From: Pirellula sp.
GTDB lineage: Bacteria; Planctomycetota; Planctomycetia; Pirellulales; Pirellulaceae
NCBI GenBank assembly: GCA_021299695.1
Contig: JAJTEK010000037.1
Span: 1-50,422, forward strand
DNA length: 50,422 nt
Direction of reading: 5' to 3'
Position 1 is the stretch's first letter; each line of letters opens with the position of its first letter. The notes under the pieces are model-generated. The model was not told the DNA's origin, did not search any database, and saw only the letters and a program-made list of their open reading frames with translations. This document shows, in pieces, positions 1 to 8,510 of this stretch. The translations under genes and the position numbers were made by a program.

Positions 1-70
1 GACTTCGCAACCACTGACTTCGCAACCACTGACTTCGCAACCACTGACTTCTCAACCACTGACTTCGCAG
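1..70 (+). repeat. 15-bp in-frame tandem repeat at window edge
   Basis: Four complete copies of a 15-bp unit (GACTTCGCAACCACT, one copy with a C-or-T change) plus a partial fifth copy open the window. Read in the frame of the following gene they encode the pentapeptide Thr-Ser-Gln-Pro-Leu again and again, with no stop. The array probably continues upstream of the window edge. It looks like a repetitive linker in an exported protein, and its length could vary between strains. Confidence 0.9.
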
Positions 71-1552
71 AGCCGAGTGCCTGAGTCGCTGGTCCCCTCG
101 ATGGATCCTCCCTCTCTGACCAGTCGACAGGCTCCCGGATGGGCCATGTCGACCTCGACCCCTGGATCGCGTCAATTCGAAGGTTCCCAGAACCCAAGCT
201 TGGAAATTCATAAACGGGCACCTGCGGAAGTTCAAGTCGGCGTGCCGACGTCCTTTACCGCTGTGGTTCGCAACGTCGGCAACGCGACGGCTTTCGATGT
301 CCAGGTCACCGACGCGATTCCCAAAGGGGCCCGATTGGTGCGTACATTTCCAGAGTCGCAAAGGGTCGGTAATGATGGCTTGGCGTGGAATCTCGGTGAG
401 CTGGCTGCCGGGCAGGAAGCGACCATCAGCATGGAGATTGTCCCGGAGACCGAAGGGGAACTCGGTTCGGTCGCGAGTGTGAAATTCGCCGCCCAAGCAT
501 CGGTTCGAACCATCAGCACCCAACCGCGACTGACGGTCAAGCAAACGGCAGTCGCCGAAATGCTCGGTGGAGATTCAGCCACGATCTTCATCGATGTGAT
601 GAACACCGGAACTGGGGTTGCTCGCGATGTGAGACTAGAAGAAGACGTTCCCAAAGTGTTTCGACACGTCAGCGGCGCCAGCGCGTTGCAACACGATGTA
701 GGCGATTTAGCTCCTGGCGAATCTTTGCGTTTTGAGATTGAACTCATGGCCTTAGAGGCTGGTAAAGTCTCGAACGTGGTTCGAGCCACTTCGGCCAATT
801 CCGCCATGGCCGAGTCGTCCTATCCGATCGAGGTCAAAGCACCCAAACTCCAATTGCAGATCGTCGGCCCGAAGCTGCGCCATCTTGAACGGCCAGCACC
901 CTACGAAGCCGTCATCGAAAATTCCGGAACGGCTGTTGCAAAAGACTTATATATCACCGCACGCTTACCGCGAGGAATGAACTTTATCAGCGCCTCGAAC
1001 GAAGGGACCTACCTCCCCGATCAACACTCGGTCGTCTGGAATCTGATGGAACTTGCCGCCGGCACCAAGGCCAAAACCGAGCTCGTCCTCCTGCCGGTCG
1101 AAGAAGGTCGCTTCGCGATCGCAATGACGACCGACGCCGAAGGTGTGCGCGCCGATCCTACCGAACGCGAGGTACTCGTCGAAGGCCAAAGCGAACTGAC
1201 TTTTGAAATCGACGATGACAACGATCCGATCGAAGTCGCTGGCATGACCACCTATTCGATTCGAATCAACAACATCGGCACTCGACCCGATACGGAAGTT
1301 CGATTGGCTGTCGAAGCACCCGAGGGAACCACCATCGAACAAGTCAGCAGCCCGATGAAATACCAAGTCTCAGGACGACAGGTGATTTTCGCTCCGATCC
1401 CGAGCCTGGCATCCAAGCAACAGGTGGTCGTCAAGGTCAGCGTCAAACACGCCCGAGAAGGAACGCAGGTCCTAAGAGCATCGCTCCAGAGCCAACTGCG
1501 AGCCGTGCCGGTCATCAAAGACGAGAGCACCCAGGTTTATCGCGACCGGTAG
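2..1552 (+). CDS. DUF11-repeat surface/exported protein, 5'-truncated
   Basis: This is the C-terminal part of a larger protein. The frame is open to the first base of the window and runs through the TSQPL repeat, so the GTG near position 77 is probably internal and not the true start. The remaining roughly 490 residues contain about four consecutive domains of the DUF11/CARDB-like type. Each has an Ig-like beta pattern with phrases such as VVRNVGNATAFDVQVTD, NTGTGVARDV and ENSGTAVAKDLYI, followed by a LPxG or DxxP turn and a LxxGxxxxxxI strand. Such repeats are known from large cell-surface proteins of planctomycetes and other bacteria and usually act as stalk or adhesion modules. No catalytic motif is visible. 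The role is inferred and the N-terminal region (signal peptide, other domains) is outside the window. Confidence 0.85.
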   Translation, partial: TSQPLTSQPLTSQPLTSQPLTSQSRVPESLVPSMDPPSLTSRQAPGWAMSTSTPGSRQFEGSQNPSLEIHKRAPAEVQVGVPTSFTAVVRNVGNATAFDVQVTDAIPKGARLVRTFPESQRVGNDGLAWNLGELAAGQEATISMEIVPETEGELGSVASVKFAAQASVRTISTQPRLTVKQTAVAEMLGGDSATIFIDVMNTGTGVARDVRLEEDVPKVFRHVSGASALQHDVGDLAPGESLRFEIELMALEAGKVSNVVRATSANSAMAESSYPIEVKAPKLQLQIVGPKLRHLERPAPYEAVIENSGTAVAKDLYITARLPRGMNFISASNEGTYLPDQHSVVWNLMELAAGTKAKTELVLLPVEEGRFAIAMTTDAEGVRADPTEREVLVEGQSELTFEIDDDNDPIEVAGMTTYSIRINNIGTRPDTEVRLAVEAPEGTTIEQVSSPMKYQVSGRQVIFAPIPSLASKQQVVVKVSVKHAREGTQVLRASLQSQLRAVPVIKDESTQVYRDR

Positions 1553-1901
1553 TGGCCTACCACCACCAGGTTTTCCCCGTTTTTTTCCAGAATTTGCCCT
1601 CGACCACTCCCCCTTTGCCAATAGGTTTCCTTGTCGGAGCCGCTCCGGAAACTTAACCTTGGCATCATCTCAAATTAACAGAACGGGGGCTACTTCATCG
1701 TTTCTTAACAAAATCCTCACATCCGCTTCACGGAAATGCTAGCCTCGGTCTTTAAAGTATTCGCCTGTCGTTAAGCAGGGACTTGTCGGGGTTTTCGATG
1801 CGAGCCAAGTTGGCACCGCGACCGCAAGGACAGCAGCCCTGGTCAGACAATGGTCAAAACCGGCCTAGAGTCGTCTGAAGCATTCACGAGGAAGCGAATT
1901 T
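1553..1901. other. Intergenic region, nothing firm
   Basis: This stretch lies between the DUF11 protein and the first DUF1559 gene. I see no ORF with coding character and no clear terminator. A GG-N10-GC spaced element (TGGCACCGCGACCGCA, 1811-1826) resembles the -24 half of a sigma-54 promoter, but its -12 half is poor. The only firm signal is the GAGGAAG Shine-Dalgarno about 8 nt before the ATG at 1902. Confidence 0.4.
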
Positions 1902-2906
1902 ATGAAGCGAAACAAGTTGGTCCTGCGTTCGGGTTTCACACTGGTCGAGTTGCTTGTGGTCATTGCGATCATCGGTATTTTGGTCGGATTGCTTTTGCCA
2001 GCGGTTCAAGCCGCTCGCGAAGCAGCACGTCGCATGAGTTGCAGCAGCAATGCCCGACAACTCGGCCTAGCATTGATGAACTACGAGAGCGCCTACAAGC
2101 GACTGCCGCCGAGCCGCATTTCGACGAACAACCCCGTCTTCCAAGTCTCTTGGCCCGCGATGATCTTGCCGATGATTGAGCAAGGTCCCAATTTCACTCG
2201 CTACAATTTCAACTTGCCTTGGTACGCTCCGGCCAACGATGTGGTCACCACGACCCAAATTCCGATCATGATTTGTCCCTCGTCGCCCTCGCCACGCGAT
2301 ACTCCACCGCAGAACCTCTACGCCGCGATCTCCAATAACTTGCGAACTGACTCGCCATTGTGGGGACATGCGGATTACGGTTCAATCAATGCAGTTCGCA
2401 ACTCGGCTTTCGTCGCTGCTGGCTTGCCAAGCATCGGGACTCGCGAAGTCATGGGCGCCATGGGCCGGGGACCTGAGGGTGTCAAGCTTGCGACCATCCG
2501 TGATGGACTCTCGAACACCTTGGTTATCGGAGAAGGCGCCGGTCGTCCAACGATGTATGTCAGCGGCCGCAGGGTCGTCAACCCACGCACGGGGAACATC
2601 GCTGCCGGCACCAACGTCACAGCAGACGGTTGGGGATGGGCTGACATCAACGGTGGATTCAGCGTCGACGGTTCCAACGCCCAAGGATTGCAGAATAACA
2701 CCACCAGTGCAGGTGCGACGACGATCGTCGGAAATTGCTTCATGAACTGCACGAACGATTCGGAATTCTATGCCTTCCACGGCAGCGGGGCTCATTATGT
2801 CGTCGGAGACGGATCGGTTCAGTTCATCTCGGCAAATATCGCTGGACCGGCTTTCGTCGCCCTTTGTACCCGCGATTTAGGGGATATCGGAAACTTCGGC
2901 GATTAA
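1902..2906 (+). CDS. DUF1559 prepilin-like protein
   Basis: This is a 334-residue member of the large planctomycete DUF1559 family. It starts with a short basic leader followed by [19 protein letters not shown], the type IV/II prepilin cleavage and methylation signature, so the N-terminal helix should anchor it in the membrane or a pseudopilus. The family sequence [17 protein letters not shown] follows directly. Near the C-terminus the H-x9-DG motif is present (His in AFHGSG, then DGSVQFIS). The ATG is preceded by GAGGAAG at good spacing. Planctomycetes carry dozens of these paralogues, often as single genes next to other exported proteins, and their individual roles are mostly unknown. A strong intrinsic terminator follows. 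Confidence 0.93.
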   Translation: MKRNKLVLRSGFTLVELLVVIAIIGILVGLLLPAVQAAREAARRMSCSSNARQLGLALMNYESAYKRLPPSRISTNNPVFQVSWPAMILPMIEQGPNFTRYNFNLPWYAPANDVVTTTQIPIMICPSSPSPRDTPPQNLYAAISNNLRTDSPLWGHADYGSINAVRNSAFVAAGLPSIGTREVMGAMGRGPEGVKLATIRDGLSNTLVIGEGAGRPTMYVSGRRVVNPRTGNIAAGTNVTADGWGWADINGGFSVDGSNAQGLQNNTTSAGATTIVGNCFMNCTNDSEFYAFHGSGAHYVVGDGSVQFISANIAGPAFVALCTRDLGDIGNFGD

Positions 2907-2919
2907 TCAATCCCCGCCT

Positions 2920-3003
2920 CCGGTTCGTCGGTTTTTCGAACCGGAAATAGTCCGACGACCACAATGAGCTTACACATACTTTCCTGTGTAAGCTCTTTTT
3001 TTT
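2920..3003 (+). terminator. Intrinsic terminator with preceding hairpin
   Basis: A perfect 11-bp stem (GAGCTTACACA 2966-2976 with TGTGTAAGCTC 2985-2995, 8-nt loop) is followed by eight T residues (2996-3003). It ends transcription of the DUF1559 gene. Just upstream lies a second perfect 8-bp hairpin (CCGGTTCG 2920-2927 with CGAACCGG 2937-2944) without a T tract. Confidence 0.9.
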
Positions 3004-3043
3004 GGCAGCCGAACATTCGCTAATTCGAAGAGAGACGTTATCG

Positions 3044-4246
3044 ATGAAATCATCAAGGAAGGAACCATTTGGCTCCTCATTGCTCCGAAGGACGGCTCTG
3101 GCTGCGGTAGGATGCGTGCTAAGCTACTCGGCCTTGGGCCATCGGCTTGCATCGGCGCAAGTCGAATACCTCGGGTCAACCCAAATCTCAGGTAAAACCA
3201 CCGACAAGAGCGGTTTGACCGGTTTACTCGAGACCAACACCCCCATCGATGCCTTTGGTGGATTGTCGGCCATCGACTACACAGGATCGGGAAACCGCTA
3301 TGTAGTCCTCTCCGATCGCGGTGCAGGCGACGGAGCCGCTTCGTTCCCCTGCCGGTTTCATACCGTCGTACTGAACATCGATCCGAAAACCCGAAATATC
3401 CAGTTCCAACTCGAAGGAACCACGATGCTCCGCGACGCAAGCGGCCAAGCGATGACCGGGAGCCTATCGGTGCTCAAAGATTGGGACAAAGTCGAGCGCT
3501 GCCCAAGTTACGATCCAGAAGGCATTCGCTATCTGGGGCCTTCAGGCGTCGTCATAAGCGATGAATATGGTCCGAACCTGGATCAGTTCTCCAACGAAGG
3601 ACACTTGATCAAAAGCTTCGCTCTCCCACCGGGGTTTGCACTCAGCGAGAAACGCTCGCCTCCTTTCGAGCAAGGTGCTTACAGCAATCGTGGCCTCGAA
3701 GGCGTTGCGGTGAGCCCTGATGGCAAGATCCTCGTCGGCGCGATGCAAGGGCCTTTGGTACAAGATGGCCGAATCGAGAAAAAAAAATGCTTGGGCCTTT
3801 GGACTCGCTGGATCGCTATCGACACGACCAGCAGCAAAACCAAACAGCTTGCCTATCGGCTCGACGATGAATCGACCGGGATCAGCGAATTGCTGAGCGT
3901 CGATGCAAACCGCTACCTAGTCCTCGAACGCGATAGCAATTCGGGGAAAGAGGCCAAGATCAAGCGGATCTACTTAGCCGATGCGACCGGTGCGAGCGAT
4001 ATCAGCCAAGTCCCATCGATGCGTCAGGGATTGGATACCCAGATCACACCGATTCGCAAAACCTTGCTGATCGACTTGCTCGACCCCGCCTACGGGTTTT
4101 CGGGAGCCAACGCGCCGGAAAAACCCGAAGGAATCGCGTGGGGGCCGAATTTGGCCGACGGCAGACGCTTGCTGGTAATCTGTTTCGACAATGACTTCGA
4201 ACCTGAAATCCCCACCATTTTTGTTGCCTTTGCAGTGAGAATTTAG
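3044..4246 (+). CDS. Esterase-like activity of phytase family protein, exported
   Basis: This 400-residue protein matches the phytase-like esterase family (PF13449), a beta-propeller fold. Family phrases are visible: YDPEGIRYLGPSGVVISDEY, NRGLEGVAVSPDGKILVG, DESTGISELLSVDANRYLVLERD and KPEGIAWGPN near the end. I chose the ATG at 3044, preceded by GAAGAGAG. A longer frame from TTG at 3002 would start inside the terminator T tract. The N-terminus (MKSSRK...LLRRTALAAVG...LASA) looks like a signal peptide with a twin arginine, so secretion is likely. Substrate is unknown; members are annotated as esterases or phytases on weak evidence. A nine-A run (3779-3787) encodes lysines. The stop codon directly abuts a repeated hairpin element. 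Confidence 0.85.
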   Translation: MKSSRKEPFGSSLLRRTALAAVGCVLSYSALGHRLASAQVEYLGSTQISGKTTDKSGLTGLLETNTPIDAFGGLSAIDYTGSGNRYVVLSDRGAGDGAASFPCRFHTVVLNIDPKTRNIQFQLEGTTMLRDASGQAMTGSLSVLKDWDKVERCPSYDPEGIRYLGPSGVVISDEYGPNLDQFSNEGHLIKSFALPPGFALSEKRSPPFEQGAYSNRGLEGVAVSPDGKILVGAMQGPLVQDGRIEKKKCLGLWTRWIAIDTTSSKTKQLAYRLDDESTGISELLSVDANRYLVLERDSNSGKEAKIKRIYLADATGASDISQVPSMRQGLDTQITPIRKTLLIDLLDPAYGFSGANAPEKPEGIAWGPNLADGRRLLVICFDNDFEPEIPTIFVAFAVRI

Positions 4247-4292
4247 CCGTCCGGTGAAAAATGCAAGCGGAACGGCGCAAGCCGTCCGGTAA
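4246..4292 (+). repeat. REP-like palindromic element (copy A plus half copy)
   Basis: A 27-nt element at 4266-4292 (AGCGGA, then stem ACGGC, loop GCAA, stem GCCGT, then CCGGTAA) folds into an 8-bp hairpin with one bulged A and a GCAA tetraloop. A half copy (GCCGTCCGGTGA) at 4246-4257 overlaps the stop codon of the esterase gene. The same element recurs as an inverted pair at 47338-47423. Confidence 0.75.
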
Positions 4293-4483
4293 GTCACGTA
4301 CGTTCAGGAAAAACCCCGAGCCGCCCGCGCGGCTACCCCAAAAACTCAATCCTTTTCCAACGGGCTCCGAGGCCCCAGCCAAGTTGTAAATCGTTTCGAG
4401 CCCGTTAGAATTCGGGTAAACCTCCAAGGTGCTGTGCAAGCGTTTGCACACCGGAGGTCCTAATCTGGATTTCTCGGATCCCC

Positions 4484-5059
4484 ATGCAAGAGTACCTGCT
4501 CGAGTCCCCATGGATCATCGGACTGCTGGGATTCTTCCTCGCGGCCGTCTTGATCTACGCTTGGATGCAATCCGGTAGAGACCTATTCTGGAAATCGAGT
4601 CTTGGAGTCGCTCTAGCGACGGTGGCTCTGCTGGTGATCAACGTCACCTACAAGACCGATCGCGAGGTCCTCGATGAGTTCATTCATAAAATCGCTGCGG
4701 ATTTACAAGCCAATCGCTTCCAAGAAGTCGTAAAGTCTGTCCATCCCGATGCAAGCGAGGAACTTCGATCCCTGAAATCCCAACTCGAAGCCGTCGAATT
4801 CGAATCGGTCCAAATCAAGAAAATCCATGGGATCGATCTCGGGAAATCCACAAACCCAAAAAACGCATCGATCCGTATGAACGTGTTCGTCCGTGCCTCG
4901 CGTGGGCAAAACGCCGGATCCGTTCCGCGTTGGGTTCGAGTCCATCTCGAACAGGACCGTGGTAAGTGGTTCGTCGTCGATTACGAACATCGCGACCCGC
5001 AATACGAAATGCTCAACCGCGACGGTCGCGAACGCTTGGATTCCCTCTATCGAAGATAA
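4484..5059 (+). CDS. Hypothetical membrane protein, two TM segments plus soluble domain
   Basis: This 191-residue protein has two hydrophobic helices near the N-terminus (about residues 10-27 and 38-54). A soluble alpha+beta domain of about 130 residues follows. That domain starts with a helix containing DEFIHKIAADLQANRFQEVVKSVHP and later has RWVRVHLEQDRGKWFVVDYEH, a pattern resembling NTF2-like/SnoaL-like domains, though I cannot assign the family with certainty. It stands alone between the esterase and a small secreted protein on the same strand. No catalytic motif is recognised. Confidence 0.75.
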   Translation: MQEYLLESPWIIGLLGFFLAAVLIYAWMQSGRDLFWKSSLGVALATVALLVINVTYKTDREVLDEFIHKIAADLQANRFQEVVKSVHPDASEELRSLKSQLEAVEFESVQIKKIHGIDLGKSTNPKNASIRMNVFVRASRGQNAGSVPRWVRVHLEQDRGKWFVVDYEHRDPQYEMLNRDGRERLDSLYRR

Positions 5060-5148
5060 ATTTCAGAATTATTGGTTGACTTTTCCGCCATTAGATCGAA
5101 TCATACATGAGCTGCGCTTTGCTTGCACCCACGTTTTGAACCGCGGAC

Positions 5149-5619
5149 ATGCCAAAATCCATTTCAGGAAATCGCTTTCGATCGATCGCCCTTGGGGTGA
5201 TGGCTCTTGCGTTGCTTCTTGGTTGGGTCTCCGAGGCTTCTGCCCGATGTGGAGCTTCCCCCAGACAGATGCTTTGGCGGAATGCGACGAATGAAGAATT
5301 GATCCGCATGGATCCGTCCGATCTTATGGCGACGGCGAGCCCCAAAATCCCTGCGATTTTTGAGCAGGATTTAGGGATGGTCCATGACGATAGCGATCGG
5401 CCTTGTTCGTCCTGCCGCTGCAAAAACCAAAAAGACCCCGGAATTCCCCTCGAAACAGCCCAGACCGATTCGTCCCCTCTGCCGATTTGCCGGTTCCCAG
5501 GAAGTCCGATCTCGTCGCGTACACCCTTCCTCGGAATGATGATTTCCTCGGTTTGCGATACCTTTCTGTGCCCATCTCTCGGGCTTTTGGATAGACCCCC
5601 ACGGGTGCTTTGCGCTTAA
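5149..5619 (+). CDS. Small secreted hypothetical protein
   Basis: This 156-residue protein has a clear signal peptide (MPKSISGNRFRSIALGVMALALLLGWVSEASA, cleavage after ASA). The mature part is short, Cys-rich (CSSCRC in the middle, further Cys near the end) and Pro/Ser-rich. The first half has the cleaner coding look, with ATNEELIRMDPSDLMATASPKIPAIFEQD. I do not recognise a family. The tail after the CSSCRC motif has low complexity and could in part be non-conserved sequence. Confidence 0.6.
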   Translation: MPKSISGNRFRSIALGVMALALLLGWVSEASARCGASPRQMLWRNATNEELIRMDPSDLMATASPKIPAIFEQDLGMVHDDSDRPCSSCRCKNQKDPGIPLETAQTDSSPLPICRFPGSPISSRTPFLGMMISSVCDTFLCPSLGLLDRPPRVLCA

Positions 5620-5647
5620 TTAGTAATTCGATTTGCGAGACGGAAAA

Positions 5648-5673
5648 CTTTTGCAAGCAAACGCTTACAAAAG
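5648..5673. other. Imperfect inverted repeat (operator-like)
   Basis: CTTTTG-c-AAGC (5648-5658) and GCTT-a-CAAAAG (5663-5673) form a 10-bp stem with one bulge on each side and a 4-nt centre. It lies about 120 bp before the second DUF1559 gene and lacks a T tract, so it is more like a protein-binding site than a terminator. Role unknown. Confidence 0.35.
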
Positions 5674-5794
5674 CCTCTAACACAATCGATGCCCTAGCGA
5701 TGCGGTTGCGCTAACCCAACCTGCATTCTCAGCCACCCACCCATCTCGTTCGGTCCCGTCCATTTTCATCTATTCAAGAAATACCATCCCTATC

Positions 5795-6811
5795 ATGCTT
5801 AAAATTTCCAAACGCGCAGAACGTATGCAATCCCCGAAGGGCTTTACCCTTGTCGAACTGCTTGTCGTCATCGCAATCATTGGAATCTTGGTCGGATTGC
5901 TTTTGCCTGCTGTCCAAGCTGCCCGAGAGGCCGCTCGACGCATGCAGTGCAGCAACAACATGCGACAGATCTCCCTTGCGGCCATGAACTACGAATCGGC
6001 TTACAAAAGGCTCCCGGCATCTCGGATCTCGCAGACCGCAGACCGCTTGGGTCCCGCAAGCGGCATCTCGGTCCACGCGAGATTGCTGCCATTCATGGAA
6101 GCCAGCCAAATCTACTCACTGGTGAACTTTGGTGCCGAATGGAATGACCCTCGCAACGATGCTGCAAGACTCACCAGCGTCGCGACTTTCCGCTGCCCAT
6201 CGGATCCAGCCTCTACGATTCCAGGCACAGCCGGCGGCGTCAACAATTACTATGTCAATTCCGGAACCATTCCTCTCTGGAACCGAACCATCGCCAGCCC
6301 GCTTCCTCAAGTCCCCGATTGCAACGGAGTGTTCTTCCGAGACTCGTTTCTCAAACTCGCTTCGATCACCGATGGATTGAGCAATACGGCCGCGGTTTGC
6401 GAGCGACTTACCGGTGATTTTTCAAACACCCGATCAACTCCCAAAACCGACACCTACAATCCAGGAACCAATATCCTCACGGCCGACGAAGCTCTCCGAG
6501 ATTGCAACGCGGTAAATGTCGAGGACCTGAGCCGACAAGGTTTCTCCGATATCGGAGCTCCTTGGATACGTGGCTACCACTCCACGACCGAGTACTACCA
6601 CATCAACACACCCCATGGCCGCTCATGCATGTTTCCCCCAGGCCGGATCATGACGACGGCAAACTCCCAACACGGCAATTTGGTGAACATGGCCCTGGTC
6701 GATGGCTCGACCCAAAGCCTTTCGGCCAACATCGACTTGGTCATCTACCGAGCCCTGAACCCGAAACGGTGGCGAGATTGTAAACCTCTCCGAAATCGCT
6801 CCCTAGCCTAG
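5795..6811 (+). CDS. DUF1559 prepilin-like protein with altered C-terminus
   Basis: This is the second DUF1559 paralogue (338 residues). It has the prepilin motif [19 protein letters not shown], then [20 protein letters not shown], and the C-terminal H-x9-DG motif (QHGNLVNMALVDGS). An alternative start is the ATG at 5825. The last roughly 18 residues (LNPKRWRDCKPLRNRSLA) do not look like the family. Reading the other frame from about 6758 gives NGGEIVNLSEIAP and a stop at 6804-6806, the ending normally seen in this family. Loss of two G residues after the CTG at 6755-6757 explains the shift. The protein is nearly full length, so function may be intact. Confidence 0.9.
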   Translation: MLKISKRAERMQSPKGFTLVELLVVIAIIGILVGLLLPAVQAAREAARRMQCSNNMRQISLAAMNYESAYKRLPASRISQTADRLGPASGISVHARLLPFMEASQIYSLVNFGAEWNDPRNDAARLTSVATFRCPSDPASTIPGTAGGVNNYYVNSGTIPLWNRTIASPLPQVPDCNGVFFRDSFLKLASITDGLSNTAAVCERLTGDFSNTRSTPKTDTYNPGTNILTADEALRDCNAVNVEDLSRQGFSDIGAPWIRGYHSTTEYYHINTPHGRSCMFPPGRIMTTANSQHGNLVNMALVDGSTQSLSANIDLVIYRALNPKRWRDCKPLRNRSLA

Positions 6812-6834
6812 AAGAGAATCTCACAGGACTCAAC

Positions 6835-8127
6835 ATGATGAAAAACCACTGCATTGCTTCGCTGGTACTTCTAGCCATCGCCTCCGGATCGACGCTCGCC
6901 CAAGAAGCAACCTCGGCGAAAACCAAAACGATCCCGGCGACCCGTTCGGAGCTCAAGGAAGTCCTCGGGCAACTCAAAGATCGAGTCCCCAGATTGCCTG
7001 TTCCCGAGACGGTCCCCGGAGCTACCAATCCTGCCAGTTCGAATGTCATCAATGGTCGAGCCCGACGTTTCTACCTACCGGAGTCCTGGCTCCAAGCTGA
7101 GCGTTGGGGAAATGAAGCCGAATCTAAGGTGTCCTATGAGCTCAAGACGCAGTGCTTTTGGGTCGTCTCTCGGGGCAACAACTGCCACTACTGCTTAGGG
7201 CATCAGGAGCACAAGCTCAAACTGGCCGGCCTGAGCGACGATCAGATCGGCGCATTGGATCGCAACTGGGATTCCTTGGACCCTCGAACTCGAAAAGGGG
7301 TTGAACTGGCCAGGAAAATGACGGTCCTGCCATTTGCCCTGAGCGATCGGGACGTGGCTACCTTAAAGTCGGAATACTCCGATGCGGAAATTGTAGAGTT
7401 GGTCTACAGCATCGCGAGGTTTAATTCCATGAACCGATGGACCGATTCGATGGGCTTGCCCCAAGACCCCCAAATGCGAGGTGAGAGCGTCGAGTTCGAC
7501 ACACCGACGTCCACCCAATGGAATCAAGGTGAATCGTTGGTCGTAGCAGGATCCGACATCGTTCGCCCCATGGCTTGGACGTGGCAGGAATGCCAAGAGC
7601 AATTGCAGCATTCCGCGACGCGAAGAGCTCGAGTTCAGTTGGTATCCCAAGATTCTGCGGCGGAAATTCTCCAGATCCCAGTCGATGAAGTCCATGATTG
7701 GCACCGTGCCATAGCCACCCTACCGGCCGCAGGTCCCGAAATGGTCCGAGCTTGGACGGCCATGTTGAGCGATACGGAATTAGCTCCGGAGATCAAAGCC
7801 GCGATATGTTGGACCACGGCGCGACACAATCGAGCCCCGAGCTCTCTGGCGATGGCCAAAGCGTTCGCCGATCGACTCAAGCTCACCGAGCAACAGATCC
7901 AAGCGTGGGACGCCAGCGATGTAGAGAACTCAATGCCTGGATTGGTCCAAGCCATCGAGTTTGCCAAGAAGCTGACTTGCGATCCGACAAAGATCTCCGA
8001 TGCGGACATCGCTCGTTTGCGTGAAGTCTTCAGCGATCGACAAACGGCTCATGCCATCTATACCGCTGCGACAGCCAACGCCATGGACCGCTTCACCGAA
8101 ACACTCGGACTGGCGATTCGCCCATAA
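6835..8127 (+). CDS. Carboxymuconolactone decarboxylase / AhpD-like protein, exported
   Basis: This 430-residue protein starts with a signal peptide (hydrophobic ASLVLLAIASGSTLAQ). It contains two AhpD/CMD-type helical units. The first (about residues 75-215) keeps the redox signature: NCHYCLGHQEHKLKLAG has C117-x2-C120 and a His three residues later, as in alkylhydroperoxidase D-like enzymes. The second unit (about 280-425) has the same helix pattern (ICWTTARHNRAPSSLAMAKAF, then DADIARLREVFSDRQ) but Thr/Ala/His replace the cysteines, so it is probably structural. It follows the DUF1559 gene after 23 bp and may be cotranscribed. A peroxidase-like or thiol-redox role outside the cytoplasm is inferred. 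Confidence 0.82.
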   Translation: MMKNHCIASLVLLAIASGSTLAQEATSAKTKTIPATRSELKEVLGQLKDRVPRLPVPETVPGATNPASSNVINGRARRFYLPESWLQAERWGNEAESKVSYELKTQCFWVVSRGNNCHYCLGHQEHKLKLAGLSDDQIGALDRNWDSLDPRTRKGVELARKMTVLPFALSDRDVATLKSEYSDAEIVELVYSIARFNSMNRWTDSMGLPQDPQMRGESVEFDTPTSTQWNQGESLVVAGSDIVRPMAWTWQECQEQLQHSATRRARVQLVSQDSAAEILQIPVDEVHDWHRAIATLPAAGPEMVRAWTAMLSDTELAPEIKAAICWTTARHNRAPSSLAMAKAFADRLKLTEQQIQAWDASDVENSMPGLVQAIEFAKKLTCDPTKISDADIARLREVFSDRQTAHAIYTAATANAMDRFTETLGLAIRP

Positions 8128-8172
8128 AAAACTACACGCGAACGCGAACACAAAGGCTCAAACGGGAAAGCC

Positions 8173-8448
8173 GGAGGAAGGGAACGCAAAGACGCAAAGT
8201 CGCAAAGTCGCAAAGGAAAACAAAAAACAGAAAAACAAAAAAATTAAACGCAATAAAAAACGAACCAAAACAAAGCAACGCAAAGCAAATTTCCTTAGTA
8301 TTGTTTTCCACCTCCACCCATTTCCCTTTCTCTAACCCCTTCCCCTGTTCTCTAACCCCTTCCCCTGTTTTCTAACCCCTTCCCCTGTTTGATTTCTTCT
8401 CTTCCCTTTGCGTCCTTGCGTCTTTGCGTCTTTGCGTTCCCTTCCTCC
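8173..8448. repeat. Inverted-repeat cassette 1 built of ACGCAAAG octamers
   Basis: The left arm 8173-8216 and right arm 8405-8448 are 44 nt each and match at 41 of 44 positions when one is reverse-complemented. Each arm starts with GGAGGAAGGGA and continues as tandem 8-mers of the type ACGCAAAG. The left half (8217-8300) is A-rich, and the right half (8306-8404) is pyrimidine-rich with a 20-bp tandem repeat. A transcript of either strand could fold into one long hairpin. No gene lies inside. A second cassette with the same plan is at 8926-9099, on the other side of the GxxExxY gene. Confidence 0.88.
8331..8390. repeat. 20-bp tandem repeat, three copies
   Basis: Three head-to-tail copies of TCTAACCCCTTCCCCTGTTT fill 8331-8390 (the first copy ends in C). 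It is almost pure pyrimidine on this strand and sits inside cassette 1. Confidence 0.92.
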
Positions 8449-8510
8449 TGCGTTCCCTGCGTTCCTGTCTTTCTATTGGTAAATGCTTCGATAGCGATAA
8501 GGAGATCGCG

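Noticed and set aside
1811-1826. Sigma-54 promoter ahead of the first DUF1559 gene
   Set aside because: GG and GC spacing fits, but the -12 element reads CCGCA and not TTGCA. Too weak compared with the site at 10823.
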